Notes: generated by a model not told the origin, from the letters alone. Positions 33,850 through 42,699 are shown, numbered from the stretch's first letter. The stretch: 64,000 nt of DNA from Pseudonocardia hierapolitana (GCF_007994075.1 NZ_VIWU01000001.1:1178001-1242000), one strand, 5' to 3'. A program made the numbers and translations.

Positions 33850-35003
33850 CCCGACCCCTCAACCAGCCGACCGCGTCGGCCACCACATACCCACGGCTCC
33901 GCTACGTCGACAACCTGCGCACCGCCCTGACGGCGCTCGTCGTGATCCACCACGCCGCGCTCGGGTACAGCAACATCCCGGGCTGGTTCTACGTCGAGCC
34001 CCCGACCGACTCGTCCGCAACGCTCCTGGACGTCCTGATCCTGCTCAACCAGGCGTTCTTCATGGGCGCCTTCTTCCTCATCTCGGCGCTCTTCGTGCCG
34101 GGCTCCTACGACCGGAAGGGCGCCGGGCGCTTCCTCACCGAACGGCTGCTGCGCCTGGGAGTCCCACTGCTGCTCTGGCTGCTGGTACTCCATCCGCTGG
34201 CGACCGTCGGTGACTACATCGAGGCGAGAGACGCCGCCATCCGGCAGGGGACCGAACTGTCGTACTGGCAGTACTACGTGCACTCGTTCTCACCGGGTCC
34301 GATGTGGTTCGTCGAGGTGCTGCTCGTGTTCAGTGCGCTCTACGTCCTCCGGCGGCGCCTGGCAGGCGAGGGCCGGCACGCACCCGGAACGGCTCGGACC
34401 GCGGGCCGGGCACCCGGCGCGGTCGCGATCATCGGGTTCACCGTCGGCCTGGCCATGGTGACCTACCTGTGGCGCATCGTTGTGCCGATGGACTTCCAGG
34501 TCTTCGGCATGCCCACGCCCGCCTACCTGCCGCAGTACGCGGCGCTCTTCACCGTCGGGCTGCTCGCGAGCAGGCGTGGATGGCCGGCCGGCCTCTCCAG
34601 GACGGCCGGGCGGGTCGGGTTCGCCACCGCGACCGTCGCCGCGGTGGCGATCGTTCTCGTCCTGGTCTCCGACGGAGACGCGATCCTTGGCCACGGCACC
34701 TTGCCGTCCCTGCTGATGGCGAGCTGCGAGCAGGCGCTCGCCGTCGGCCTCACCCTCGGCCTTCTCGTGCTGTTCCGGGAGCGCCTCGACCACCAAGGAC
34801 GCCGCCGCCGGTTCCTCTCGGCGCACGCCTACACCGTCTACCTCATCCACCCGCTCGTACTGGTCGCCCTGGGCCACGCCCTCAGCGGCGGGCAGGCACC
34901 CGCCGTGGCGAAGTTCGTGCTCCTGGCCGTCCTCGCCGTGCCGCTGTGCTGGATGGCGGCGTTCCCGCTGCGTGCCCTGCCGGGGGCCCGGAAGGTCCTT
35001 TAG
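33846..35003 (+). CDS. Membrane acyltransferase, acyltransferase-3 family
   Basis: A 385-residue integral membrane protein with about ten TM helices. It opens with RLRYVDNLRTALTALVVIHHAAL, the acyltransferase-3 (OafB/OpgC-like) motif with the conserved R-x(10)-HH, and ends with FLSAHAYTVYLIHPLVLVALG, the family's late H-P motif. Such enzymes O-acylate sugars or antibiotics at the membrane. It is translationally coupled to the TetR gene; the acceptor is unknown. Confidence 0.88.
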   Translation: MTRPLNQPTASATTYPRLRYVDNLRTALTALVVIHHAALGYSNIPGWFYVEPPTDSSATLLDVLILLNQAFFMGAFFLISALFVPGSYDRKGAGRFLTERLLRLGVPLLLWLLVLHPLATVGDYIEARDAAIRQGTELSYWQYYVHSFSPGPMWFVEVLLVFSALYVLRRRLAGEGRHAPGTARTAGRAPGAVAIIGFTVGLAMVTYLWRIVVPMDFQVFGMPTPAYLPQYAALFTVGLLASRRGWPAGLSRTAGRVGFATATVAAVAIVLVLVSDGDAILGHGTLPSLLMASCEQALAVGLTLGLLVLFRERLDHQGRRRRFLSAHAYTVYLIHPLVLVALGHALSGGQAPAVAKFVLLAVLAVPLCWMAAFPLRALPGARKVL

Positions 35004-35287
35004 TCCTCAGTGCGCTGAGGGCTTCCAGCCCGGAGGCACGAACCGACCGAGCACGACATGAACGCACCCGCACGGTTGATGTCCCGTTTCCGCTGATCAC
35101 AGTGTCGCAAGGGGCCGGCGCCTGGGTTGGTCTCGCCGTGACTTGCCAGGACGGGCTGGAGGTAAGGGGTCGGCACCACCGCCAGTTGCGTGGCACCCCA
35201 GCAGCGACGGAGCACCGGGTGATCCGAGCCGGGAACGGCGCGCCCACCGCAGCCCCACCCCACCAGACCGACCCCGGCGCCAGCGGC

Positions 35288-35354
35288 ATGATCCGAACTA
35301 TCGGGCGTCCATTGCTGTGGTCACAACCATGGACACCCGATACAGGGGATCATG
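35288..35354. repeat. 67-base imperfect palindrome (copy 1)
   Basis: The arms are CATGATCC-N4-TATCGGG-C-GTCCATTG on the left and CCATGGAC-A-CCCGATA-N4-GGATCATG on the right, around a 12-base loop. The nested arms of 8, 7 and about 8 bases pair with only one or two mismatches. It lies between convergent genes and could act as a two-way terminator or be the end of a small mobile element. Confidence 0.7.
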
Positions 35355-35371
35355 GAAGGCAAGATCGCAAG

Positions 35372-35427
35372 TAGCGGGTGCACATCGCTGTGGCGGCAGC
35401 AATGGACAACCGATACTGCGGATCATG
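35372..35427. repeat. Degenerate direct copy of the palindrome (copy 2)
   Basis: Seventy-three bases downstream, a 44-base core from TAGCGGG (35372) to CCGATA (35415) aligns base for base in length with the core of copy 1 (35299-35342), and is again followed by CNGNGGATCATG. Its own arms pair poorly, so it looks like a decayed duplicate. Confidence 0.6.
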
Positions 35428-35484
35428 CGCGGCGACCACCGCCGAGGGGCCGCACGCCCCGGCAGTAGTACACGCTGACCTCCT

Positions 35485-36525
35485 TCAGGCCAGGTCGGAC
35501 ATGTCGAGCACGAAGCGGTAGCGGACGTCGTTGCGCGCGACGCGGTCGAGGGCTTCGTTCACCCGCGCCGAGGGGAGGAGTTCGATGTCGGCGGTGACGC
35601 CGTGCTCGGCGCAGAAGTCCAGGAGGGCGGCGGTCGCGGGACGGCCGCCGCTGCCCGCGGAGCTGAGCTTCTTGCGGCCGACGAGCAGGTCGAGGGTCTC
35701 CACGGTGACCGGTCCGAGGTGCCCGACCTGGGTGAGCGTCCCGTCCATGGCGACCAACCGCAGGTAGGGGCCGAGGTCGTGGGGGGCGGAGATCGTGTCG
35801 ATGACGACGTCGAACCGATCTCGGGCGTCGGCCATCTGTTCCGGGTCGGCGGAGACGATGAGATCGTCGGCGCCGAGCCGGCGGGCGTCGGCGGCCTTGT
35901 CCGCCGATCTGCTGATGACCGAGGTGCGGGCGCCGAGCGCCACGGCGAGCTTGACCGCGAGATGGCCCAGACCGCCCAGCCCGGCCACGGCGACCCGCGT
36001 GCCAGGCCCCACGCCGAGGCCGTGCAGCGGCTCCCAGACCGTGACCCCGGCGCAGAGCAGGGGAGCCGCTGCGGCGGGGTCGAGGCCATCGGGGAGCAAG
36101 TAGGCGAACCGGTCCCGGACGACGTACTCCCTGGAGTAGCCACCCGAGGTGGTGGATCCGTCGTGGCGGTCGGTGCCGCCGTAGGTCAGCGTGGGGAACT
36201 CGTGGCAGAAGTTCTCCTGCCCGGCCCGGCACATCGCGCACGCGCCGCACGAGTCGACGATGTTGCCGACGGCGACGGGGTCGCCGACGTGGAATCGGGT
36301 GACATCCGGCCCGACGTCGGTGACCACTCCCGTGAACTCGTGGCCGGGCACGAGCATCCCGTCCTCGCCGGAGTGGCCGCGCACGGCGTGGAGATCCGTG
36401 TGGCAGACGCCGCAGTAGTCCACCCGCACGGCGATGTCGTCGGGTCGCAGGTCGCGGCGCTCGAGGGGCGCTCGTCGCAGCGTCGCCCCGGCACCGTCCG
36501 CGCGCCAACCCACCGTGGTCCTCAT
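35485..36525 (-). CDS. NAD(P)-dependent zinc alcohol dehydrogenase
   Basis: A 346-residue MDR enzyme of the cinnamyl-alcohol/YahK-type aldehyde reductase branch. Catalytic zinc site DYCGVCHTDLHAV and PGHEFTG, structural zinc CGACAMCRAGQENFC, cofactor motif GLGGLGHLAVKLA. AGAGGG precedes ATG 36525. It is divergent from a TetR gene with two near-identical operator repeats between them, so it is very probably repressed by that protein. The inducing compound may be an aldehyde or alcohol. Confidence 0.92.
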   Translation of the reverse strand: MRTTVGWRADGAGATLRRAPLERRDLRPDDIAVRVDYCGVCHTDLHAVRGHSGEDGMLVPGHEFTGVVTDVGPDVTRFHVGDPVAVGNIVDSCGACAMCRAGQENFCHEFPTLTYGGTDRHDGSTTSGGYSREYVVRDRFAYLLPDGLDPAAAAPLLCAGVTVWEPLHGLGVGPGTRVAVAGLGGLGHLAVKLAVALGARTSVISRSADKAADARRLGADDLIVSADPEQMADARDRFDVVIDTISAPHDLGPYLRLVAMDGTLTQVGHLGPVTVETLDLLVGRKKLSSAGSGGRPATAALLDFCAEHGVTADIELLPSARVNEALDRVARNDVRYRFVLDMSDLA

Positions 36526-36537
36526 GTCGCCCTCTTT

Positions 36538-36593
36538 CAAACAGACTGTTCGGTCTATCCCGAGGTTAGCACGAAACAAACCGACTGTTCTGT
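36538..36593. promoter_or_regulatory. Paired TetR operators
   Basis: CAAACAGACTGTTCGGT (36538-36554) and CAAACCGACTGTTCTGT (36577-36593) share 15 of 17 bases as direct copies 39 bases apart. Copy 1 contains the dyad AGAC-N6-GTCT. They fill the 85-base gap between the dehydrogenase and TetR starts. Confidence 0.75.
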
Positions 36594-36610
36594 TCGCTAG
36601 ACTGCCGCGC

Positions 36611-37198
36611 ATGCCCGACCAGCCCCTCACCGCGCGTGGTGCCGCAACCCGCGATCGCATCGTCGAGGTGGCGACCCGGGAGTTCGCCGAGCACGGGATC
36701 GCCGGGGCCCGGATCGAGCGGATCGTGGCCGCGGCCCGCACCAACAAGGCGCAGCTCTACGCCTACTTCGGCAGCAAGGAGGGGCTGTTCGACGCCATCT
36801 TCTCCGGCTCGCTGGAGCGGATCGTGAACGTCGTCCCGATCGACGCCGCCGACCTCGCGGACTGGGCCGTGCGCCTCTACGACGAGTACCTCCGCCGCCC
36901 CGACCTCATCCGGCTGGCCACCTGGGCACGCCTGGAGCGGCGCCCGGTCGGCCACCTCGTCGACGACGCCGACCGTCTGGACGACGGCAAACTGCGCGCA
37001 ATCGCCGAGGCACAAGCCGCGGGCATCGTGAGGCCGGGCGACCCGTTCGACGTGATGGCCATGGTCATCGCGATGTCCATGGCATGGTCGCCGGTCAGCA
37101 ACGTCTACGCCGCAACCGCCCAGGAGCCCCCGGAACTGCACGACCGGCGTCGCGCCCTGCTCCGCGAGTGCGTGAGGCGCGCCGTCACGACCGACTGA
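36611..37198 (+). CDS. TetR-family regulator
   Basis: A 195-residue protein with the TetR DNA-binding domain at about 10-56 (ATRDRIVEVATREFAEHGIAGARIERIVAAARTNKAQLYAYFGSK) and a TetR_C ligand domain (DADRLDDGKLRAIAEAQAAG). Resembles regulators found beside reductases that answer electrophiles. Starts at ATG 36611, where the domain begins; upstream in-frame codons overlap the operators. Confidence 0.92.
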   Translation: MPDQPLTARGAATRDRIVEVATREFAEHGIAGARIERIVAAARTNKAQLYAYFGSKEGLFDAIFSGSLERIVNVVPIDAADLADWAVRLYDEYLRRPDLIRLATWARLERRPVGHLVDDADRLDDGKLRAIAEAQAAGIVRPGDPFDVMAMVIAMSMAWSPVSNVYAATAQEPPELHDRRRALLRECVRRAVTTD

Positions 37199-37329
37199 AG
37201 CCCGCCGACCGTCGATGACGACGGGTGGTTCGGCCGATGCTGGCGGCGCGCCGCAACGTCGATGCCAGCCGCAGCTGGGCGGCATGCGGGTTGCCGCCGG
37301 TTGACAGCACCACGCCGGTCCGCTGGGAT

Positions 37330-37346
37330 GTGCCGAAGTGCGGCAC
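37330..37346. promoter_or_regulatory. Perfect dyad GTGCCG-N5-CGGCAC
   Basis: A 17-base inverted repeat upstream of the amidase; a third GTGCCG half lies at 37373-37378. It is close to, but distinct from, the GTTC-N9-GAAC site at 37351. Confidence 0.4.
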
Positions 37347-37350
37347 GTAT

Positions 37351-37367
37351 GTTCCACGATCGCGAAC
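37351..37367. promoter_or_regulatory. GTTC-N9-GAAC dyad, site 1 (proposed IclR operator)
   Basis: GTTCCACGATCGCGAAC lies 88 bases upstream of the amidase start. The same GTTC-N9-GAAC spacing occurs at 42683-42699 and 43946-43962, each ahead of another gene of this block. Confidence 0.55.
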
Positions 37368-37454
37368 GCTCGGTGCCGCACGGATCCGGGTGTCGACGGT
37401 TCGCCAGGCGGTCGCGCCCAGGGCCACGGCCGTTCTGCGACGAGGAGAGCACCC

Positions 37455-38873
37455 ATGAGTTCCGCACGCGCCGGCGGTGTTGTCGCCTACGACCCGGCCA
37501 CCTTCGAGGGGCTGCGCTTCCACACCGCGGTGACGGCCTTCCGCGACGGCACCGACTCCCCGCGCGGGTACCTGGAGCGGTGCCTCGCGACGATCGACGA
37601 GCGCGAGCCCGTCGTGCGGGCATGGGTCGTGCTGAACGAGGACGGCGCACGTCAGCAGGCCGATGTCAGCACGCGGCGCTGGCAGCGCGGCGAGCCGTTG
37701 TCGCCGATCGACGGCCTCCCGATCGGCATCAAGGATCTGCTGGAGACCCGGGACATGCCCACCCAGATGGGGTGCGCGGCGTTCGCGGGGAACTTCCCGA
37801 AGCGGGACAACGCCGCGGTGTGGGCGCTGCGCCGGGCCGGCGCGGTCGTGCTCGGCAAGACCGTGACCACGGAGCTGGGCGGTCCGGAACCGAGTCCCAC
37901 GACCAACCCCTTCAACCCGCGGCACACCCCGGGCGGATCCTCGTCCGGCTCGGGCGCTGCCGTCGGGGCGCGGATGGTGCCGGCCACGATCGCGACGCAG
38001 ACCGGTGGCTCCCTCATGCGGCCGGCGAGCTTCAACGGAGCCTGGGGCCTGAAGCCGTCCCAGGGCGCCATCAACCGCGGCGAGCGGCAGACCGCCAGCA
38101 TGACGTCGCACGGCGTCCTGGCGGCGTGCCCGGAGGACATGTGGCTGATCGCGATCGCGATCGCCTCGCGTGCGGGGGGCGACCCGGGCCGGCCCGCCCT
38201 GTTCGGTCCCGCCACGCCGCCGCCCGCCCGCCGGCCCGGCACGGTGGCCGTGATCGAGACCGAGGCCTGGGAGCGGCTGGACCCGGTCAGCCGCGGAGCG
38301 TTCGATCAGGTCGTCGCGCAGGTCGAGGCCGCGGGCGTGACGGTCCTGCGGCGTGCCGACGACGCCGTGGTGGAGCGGTTCGAGCAGTCCCTCGTGGGCG
38401 TGACGGACCTCGGGAGCGGGATCCTGGCGTGGGAACACTGCTGGGCGTTCCGCGACATCGCGGCGAACAACCCCGACGGCGTCAGCGCACGTGGCAAGCG
38501 GTTCTTCCTCGAGACCGCGGAGCGGCTCGGGGCGGCGGGCTACGAGGAGGCCCTGCGCACGCGCGCCGCGGTGCAGGCCACGTATGCGCTCCTCGGCCCC
38601 CGGGTGGACGCCGTCATCGCGCCGACCTCGAGCGGTCCCGCGCCGGAATGGTCGGGCGACGTGCCCGGGCAGGAACCGGTCCGGTGGCCGACCGGGGACC
38701 CGGGCTTCAACTTCCCGAGCTCCCTGCTGGGCGCCCCCGCGGTGAACGTGCCCCTGATGGGTGTCGGCGGTCTTCCCTTCGGCCTGCAGGTGATGGGGCA
38801 GCCGGGCACGGACGCCAAGGTCACGGCCATCGCGCGGTGGATGGGTGAGGCCCTCACCCCGGTCAGCGTCTGA
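37455..38873 (+). CDS. Amidase (amidase-signature family)
   Basis: A 472-residue AS-family hydrolase. The Ser-cisSer-Lys triad can be placed: lysine in GLPIGIKDLLE, the glycine/serine loop GGSSSGSGAAVG, and the nucleophile serine in TQTGGSL. The normal GSDTGGS loop is ATQTGGS here. The protein has no signal peptide. GAGGAGAG precedes ATG 37455. It stands first in a block of amide and peptide hydrolases and probably cleaves a small amide substrate to acid plus ammonia or amine. Confidence 0.9.
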   Translation: MSSARAGGVVAYDPATFEGLRFHTAVTAFRDGTDSPRGYLERCLATIDEREPVVRAWVVLNEDGARQQADVSTRRWQRGEPLSPIDGLPIGIKDLLETRDMPTQMGCAAFAGNFPKRDNAAVWALRRAGAVVLGKTVTTELGGPEPSPTTNPFNPRHTPGGSSSGSGAAVGARMVPATIATQTGGSLMRPASFNGAWGLKPSQGAINRGERQTASMTSHGVLAACPEDMWLIAIAIASRAGGDPGRPALFGPATPPPARRPGTVAVIETEAWERLDPVSRGAFDQVVAQVEAAGVTVLRRADDAVVERFEQSLVGVTDLGSGILAWEHCWAFRDIAANNPDGVSARGKRFFLETAERLGAAGYEEALRTRAAVQATYALLGPRVDAVIAPTSSGPAPEWSGDVPGQEPVRWPTGDPGFNFPSSLLGAPAVNVPLMGVGGLPFGLQVMGQPGTDAKVTAIARWMGEALTPVSV

Positions 38874-38880
38874 ACCGCAA

Positions 38881-38918
38881 CGCCGACCGCCGGGCGGATC
38901 GACGCCCGGCGGTCGGCG
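38881..38918. terminator. Strong bidirectional hairpin terminator
   Basis: CGCCGACCGCCGGGC (38881-38895) and its exact inverse (38904-38918) form a 15-bp perfect GC-rich stem with an 8-base loop. It sits between the convergent amidase and M20 genes, eight bases after one stop and ten before the other. Confidence 0.8.
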
Positions 38919-38928
38919 TACTCGCTGG

Positions 38929-40116
38929 TCATGCGGCCGGCGAGTCCTCCCGCCAGACGAACGGGCCGGCCTCGGTGAGGCGGCGGCGGAGCGCTTCGTC
39001 CCGGGCCGCGTCGGCGATCGTCCACGCCAACGCGAGCCCGCCGTCGTGGACCGCCCGCGCCCCCTCGGGTCCCGAGGCGGTGCGGGCGAACGCGGCGGTG
39101 TGGTTCCCGTCCTCGGGCGGGGAGTCGAACGACAGGACCGGATGGATCGCCGGCATGTGGACCGAGACCTCGGCCATGTCCGTGGACCCGAGCGAGCGGT
39201 CGGCGTAGTCGGGGAACGTCCGGCCCAGCGCTTCGGCGTTGGCCTGGAACAGCCCGGCCAGGTCCTGGTCGTGGCGGAAGCCGTTGACCGAGGCCAGCTC
39301 GGTGATCTCCATGCCGACGCCCGCGGCGAGCGCGCCCGCCTCGAAACAGCTGCGCACCCGGGGCCAGAGCAGGTCGACGTCGTCGAGCGAGTCGGCTCGG
39401 ATCATGCATTCCACTGTGGCCGCGCCCGGGATGACGTTGACGGCGGTGCCCGCCTCCTTGACCCAGGTGTGCACCCGGTCCGCATCGCGCTTCTGCTGGC
39501 GCAGCAACCCGATCGCGACCTGTGCGACGGTCACCGCGTCGGCGGCGTTGAGCGCCTCGAACGGGCGCGAGGCGTGCGCGGTACGTCCCTGGTAGGAGAT
39601 CGACCAGTGCCGGACCGCCCGGATGTGCGGGGCGGCCATGTCCTTCAGCGTCGGGTGCATCATCATCGCGGCGTGCAGGCCGTCGAAGGCCCCCTCGCGC
39701 AGCATGATCACCTTCCCGACCAGTACCTCCTCTGCGGGCGTGCCCAGCAGCCGGATCGTCAGGTCCAGCTCGTCGGCGACGGGGGCGAGGGCGAGGGCCG
39801 CCGCCACCGACGTCGCCGTGATGACGTTGTGCGCGCACCCGTGCCCGATCCCCGGCAGCGCGTCCAGCTCGGCGCACAGGCCGATCGCGAGGGACCCGGT
39901 GCCCGCGGTGGCCGCGAAGGCCGTGTCGAGCCCGGCCACCCCTTCCTCGACGTCGAACCCACCGTGCGCCTTCAGCAGTTCGACGACGGCGGCGGCGGTC
40001 CGGTGCTCCTCGAAGGCGATCTCCGGATGCGCGCCGATCCGGCGTGACAGCTCGACGACCGCGGGCTCGTGCCGGGCGAACTCGGCGGCGATCCGGTCCT
40101 TCACCGATGCGGACAT
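38929..40116 (-). CDS. M20-family amidohydrolase
   Basis: A 395-residue M20D-type enzyme: the early ELSRRIGAHPEIAFEEHRTAA, AELDALPGIGHGCAHNV, the catalytic Glu pair in GTPAEE, the dimerisation domain with YQGRTAHASRPFEALNAADA, and metal-site residues near GSTDMAEVSVHMPAI. Relatives hydrolyse N-acyl or aminobenzoyl-glutamate type amides. ATG 40116 follows GAGG by five bases; the longer frame from GTG 40137 overlaps the MFS stop. Co-transcribed with the MFS and M19 genes. Confidence 0.9.
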   Translation of the reverse strand: MSASVKDRIAAEFARHEPAVVELSRRIGAHPEIAFEEHRTAAAVVELLKAHGGFDVEEGVAGLDTAFAATAGTGSLAIGLCAELDALPGIGHGCAHNVITATSVAAALALAPVADELDLTIRLLGTPAEEVLVGKVIMLREGAFDGLHAAMMMHPTLKDMAAPHIRAVRHWSISYQGRTAHASRPFEALNAADAVTVAQVAIGLLRQQKRDADRVHTWVKEAGTAVNVIPGAATVECMIRADSLDDVDLLWPRVRSCFEAGALAAGVGMEITELASVNGFRHDQDLAGLFQANAEALGRTFPDYADRSLGSTDMAEVSVHMPAIHPVLSFDSPPEDGNHTAAFARTASGPEGARAVHDGGLALAWTIADAARDEALRRRLTEAGPFVWREDSPAA

Positions 40117-40123
40117 GGACACC

Positions 40124-41431
40124 TCACCTGACGCCACGGAGCACCTCGGACTCTTCGTCGTGCTCGACCGGGTCGGGTTCGACCACCACCGCGCGGTTGC
40201 GCGTCTCCGGCATGGCGACCACCACGACGACCAGGGCGATCACCGCCAGCACCGTGATGTACCCGCCGGGCGCAAGGCGTCCGAACCACGCGGTGAGCAG
40301 CGCTCCGAGGATCGGGGCCGTGCCCCCGAACACCGCATAGGCCATGTTGTAGGCCAGCGCCGTGCTGGTGGCGCGGATGCGCGGTGGCACGATCTCGACC
40401 GCGATGATCGTGGCCGACATGCCGATCACCGCGGCCGGCAGGACCAGGAGGATCTCGGCGCCCAGTGTGGTGAGCAACGTCCCGCCGTTCGCCAGCAGGT
40501 ACGCCGGCACGGACCCCACGACGGCGAGGACCACCCCGAGGACCAGCAGCGGTTTGCGTCCGAACCGGTCGACGAGCACACCGGTCAGCACGCACATCGC
40601 GGCGCACAGCAGGAGCGCGACGACTCCGGCGGTCAGCACGGTGCCGTCGGAGAGACCACCGGTCGTCGCCAGATAGGTGGGGAAGTAGCCGAGGAGGTTG
40701 TGGACGACGACGGCGAGCAGGGCGAAGATCGCGAAGAGCAGGAGGAAGACCCGCCAGTTGCGGAAGGAGTCCCGCACCGGGCTGACCGCGACCTCGCCCC
40801 TGCTCTCCAGGGCGCGGAAGGTGGCCGTCTCCTCCAGGCGCAGCCGCATGTAGAGGCCGACCAGCGCCATGACGCCGCCGAAGAGGAAGGCCAGCCGCCA
40901 GGTCCAGTCGGCGTACGCCGCGGGCGACAGCAACTGCAGCGCGAGCAGCGCGAGCGCGGCCAAGGCCGAGCCGACGAAGGTGGCGCTGTTCACCGCGCTG
41001 ACCCACAGTCCACGCCGGTGCGCGGGCGCCTGCTCCATCACGTAGGAGGCCGCGCTCGTGTACTCGGCACCCATCGAGACGCCCTGGGCGAGCCGACAGC
41101 ACAGCAACAGCAGCGGGGCCACGGCCCCGGCCGTCGCGTAGCCGGGCAGCACCGCGATCGCCGCCGTCGACACCGCCATGATCAGCACAACGGCGGACAG
41201 CGCGGTTCGTCGACCGAGGCGGTCGCCGATGCTGCCGAACACGGCGGCACCGAGCGGACGCACCACGAAGGCGAGGCCGTAGACGGCCAGGGTCGACAGG
41301 ATCGCCAGGGTGGGGTTCTCGTTCGGGAAGAAGTGCCTGGCGATGATCGTCGCGGAGGCCCCGTAGATGACGAAGTCGTAGGACTCGACGGCGTGCCCGA
41401 CCATCGCGGCGCCGAGGACCTTCCTCCTCAT
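40124..41431 (-). CDS. MFS transporter, metabolite:H+ symporter type
   Basis: A 435-residue protein with twelve TM helices and the metabolite-H+ symporter (ProP/KgtP) marks: DFVIYGASATIIARHFFP near the N-terminus, GDRLGRRTAL loop, and RLAQGVSMGAEYTSA. The family carries organic acids, betaines and similar compounds into the cell. It lies eight bases after the M19 gene and shares its promoter. It likely imports the substrate of the adjoining hydrolases. Confidence 0.9.
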   Translation of the reverse strand: MRRKVLGAAMVGHAVESYDFVIYGASATIIARHFFPNENPTLAILSTLAVYGLAFVVRPLGAAVFGSIGDRLGRRTALSAVVLIMAVSTAAIAVLPGYATAGAVAPLLLLCCRLAQGVSMGAEYTSAASYVMEQAPAHRRGLWVSAVNSATFVGSALAALALLALQLLSPAAYADWTWRLAFLFGGVMALVGLYMRLRLEETATFRALESRGEVAVSPVRDSFRNWRVFLLLFAIFALLAVVVHNLLGYFPTYLATTGGLSDGTVLTAGVVALLLCAAMCVLTGVLVDRFGRKPLLVLGVVLAVVGSVPAYLLANGGTLLTTLGAEILLVLPAAVIGMSATIIAVEIVPPRIRATSTALAYNMAYAVFGGTAPILGALLTAWFGRLAPGGYITVLAVIALVVVVVAMPETRNRAVVVEPDPVEHDEESEVLRGVR

Positions 41432-41439
41432 GGGCGGCC

Positions 41440-42636
41440 TCACCAGATCTTCTCGAGCACGCGGAGCACGTTCCCGCCGATCACGGCGGTGATCTCGTCG
41501 TCCGAGTAGCCGTGCTTGACCAGCCAGCGGGTGATGTTGCGGAAGCACTCCCCCGGGTTCTCCAACCCGGCGACGGACTCGATGGTCTCGAACTCCGGAC
41601 CGGACCTGATGGTGTCGGCGACGCCCCACTTCCGGCTCATCACGTGGTGGACGTCCAGGTGGTCCCCGAAGAACGTGTCCGGTCCGAAGGCGACGTGCTC
41701 GATCCCGACCAGGTCGACGCAGTAGCGGAAGTGGTCCATCACCGACTCGATGGTGTGCCGGCGGTGCTGCGGGCTGACGGTGGTGTAGGGGGCGGCTTCG
41801 ATCCCGATGATCCCGCCGGACTCGGCGCAGGCCCGGATGACGTCGTCGGGCTTCATCCGCGGGGTGTCCCAGACCCCCCGTGCTCCGGCGTGCGTGATGA
41901 GCACGGGCCGCTCGCTGGCCTCGATCACCTCGAGGGCGGTCCGGTCCCCGGAGTGCGACACGTCGATGGCCATCCCGAGCTGGTTCATGCGACGGACGGC
42001 GCGCCGCCCGAGCGCGGTCAGGCCCCCGTCACCGCGCTCGCGCAGGCCGCTCCCGAGGGAGTTGGCGTCGCTGTAGGCGATGCCGATCTGGCGGACACCC
42101 AGCCCGTAGAGCACGTCCAGCCGGTCGATCTCGTTCTCGATCAGCGCCGCGCCTTCGAGGCCTGCGACCACGGCGAGCCGCCCCTCGGCGTGTGCGCGGC
42201 GGATGTCGGTGACCGACTCGGCGCGGATCACGTAGTCCTGGTGCGCGAAGTCGCAGAACCGCATGCCGAGGTCGGTGATGACGTCGTCCCACTTCCACCC
42301 GTTGCGGGACTCGCACGCCCCCCAGCCGAGGTTGTCGAACACGGCGTCCAATCCGGAGCGGCTCAGCCCCTCGTAGCCGTAGGCGAGCCGCGCTCCGCGG
42401 TTCCAGTCGAGCAACTCCGTCCGGGCGTGGCGGGGCAGCCGCACCGGATGGTCGTGCAACGACACCACGACGGTGTCCACGAGGAGGCGTTCGGCCCGCG
42501 CCAGCTCGGCGTCGGTCAGCCCGAGGTGGTGCTCCGGCAACCGGCCGACGTCCGCCGAGGGCGCGAACTCGGTGTAGTCCGTCCCCGCCTCCAGGTACGA
42601 GAAGGACTGGTATCCGCTGTAGCGGTTGGGTGACAT
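41440..42636 (-). CDS. M19 membrane-dipeptidase-family hydrolase
   Basis: A 398-residue TIM-barrel protein: VAGLEGAALIEN (bridging Glu), MAIDVSHSGDRTALEVI and PVLITHAGARG (two His ligands), and FGPDTFFGDH as substrate loop. The canonical HxD metal motif near the N-terminus appears as LHDHP, so the first site may be built differently. Family members cut dipeptides or act as lactonases and demethoxylases. It opens the M19-MFS-M20 unit, divergent from the CapA-like gene across a GTTC-N9-GAAC dyad. Confidence 0.85.
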   Translation of the reverse strand: MSPNRYSGYQSFSYLEAGTDYTEFAPSADVGRLPEHHLGLTDAELARAERLLVDTVVVSLHDHPVRLPRHARTELLDWNRGARLAYGYEGLSRSGLDAVFDNLGWGACESRNGWKWDDVITDLGMRFCDFAHQDYVIRAESVTDIRRAHAEGRLAVVAGLEGAALIENEIDRLDVLYGLGVRQIGIAYSDANSLGSGLRERGDGGLTALGRRAVRRMNQLGMAIDVSHSGDRTALEVIEASERPVLITHAGARGVWDTPRMKPDDVIRACAESGGIIGIEAAPYTTVSPQHRRHTIESVMDHFRYCVDLVGIEHVAFGPDTFFGDHLDVHHVMSRKWGVADTIRSGPEFETIESVAGLENPGECFRNITRWLVKHGYSDDEITAVIGGNVLRVLEKIW

Positions 42637-42682
42637 CGCGGGTTCGCCTCCGGGGCTACGAGGATCGACGGAGCGAGCTTTC

Positions 42683-42699
42683 GTTCACCATCGCGGAAC
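42683..42699. promoter_or_regulatory. GTTC-N9-GAAC dyad, site 2 (proposed IclR operator)
   Basis: GTTCACCATCGCGGAAC lies between the divergent M19 and CapA-like genes, 47 bases from the M19 start and 79 from the CapA start. Like site 1 it contains ATCGCG and is followed by GCT. Confidence 0.6.

Larger units (their letters stand above)
35004..35484. other. Convergent intergenic region with palindromic repeats
   Basis: About 480 bases between two convergent genes, with lower GC than the neighbours. The right third holds a 67-base imperfect palindrome and a degenerate second copy. The left two thirds contains no frame with family sequence; minus-strand frames there end in GSPQRTED and show only a vague likeness to transposase tails, which I do not count as evidence. 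Confidence 0.5.

Noticed and set aside
35000..35289. Minus-strand frames ending near the acyltransferase stop that vaguely resemble the tail of an IS605-type TnpB
   Set aside because: Only a few residues (HGET, NRAGA, GSPQRTED) are suggestive, no zinc-finger cysteines or RuvC motif is present, and no transposase gene is near.
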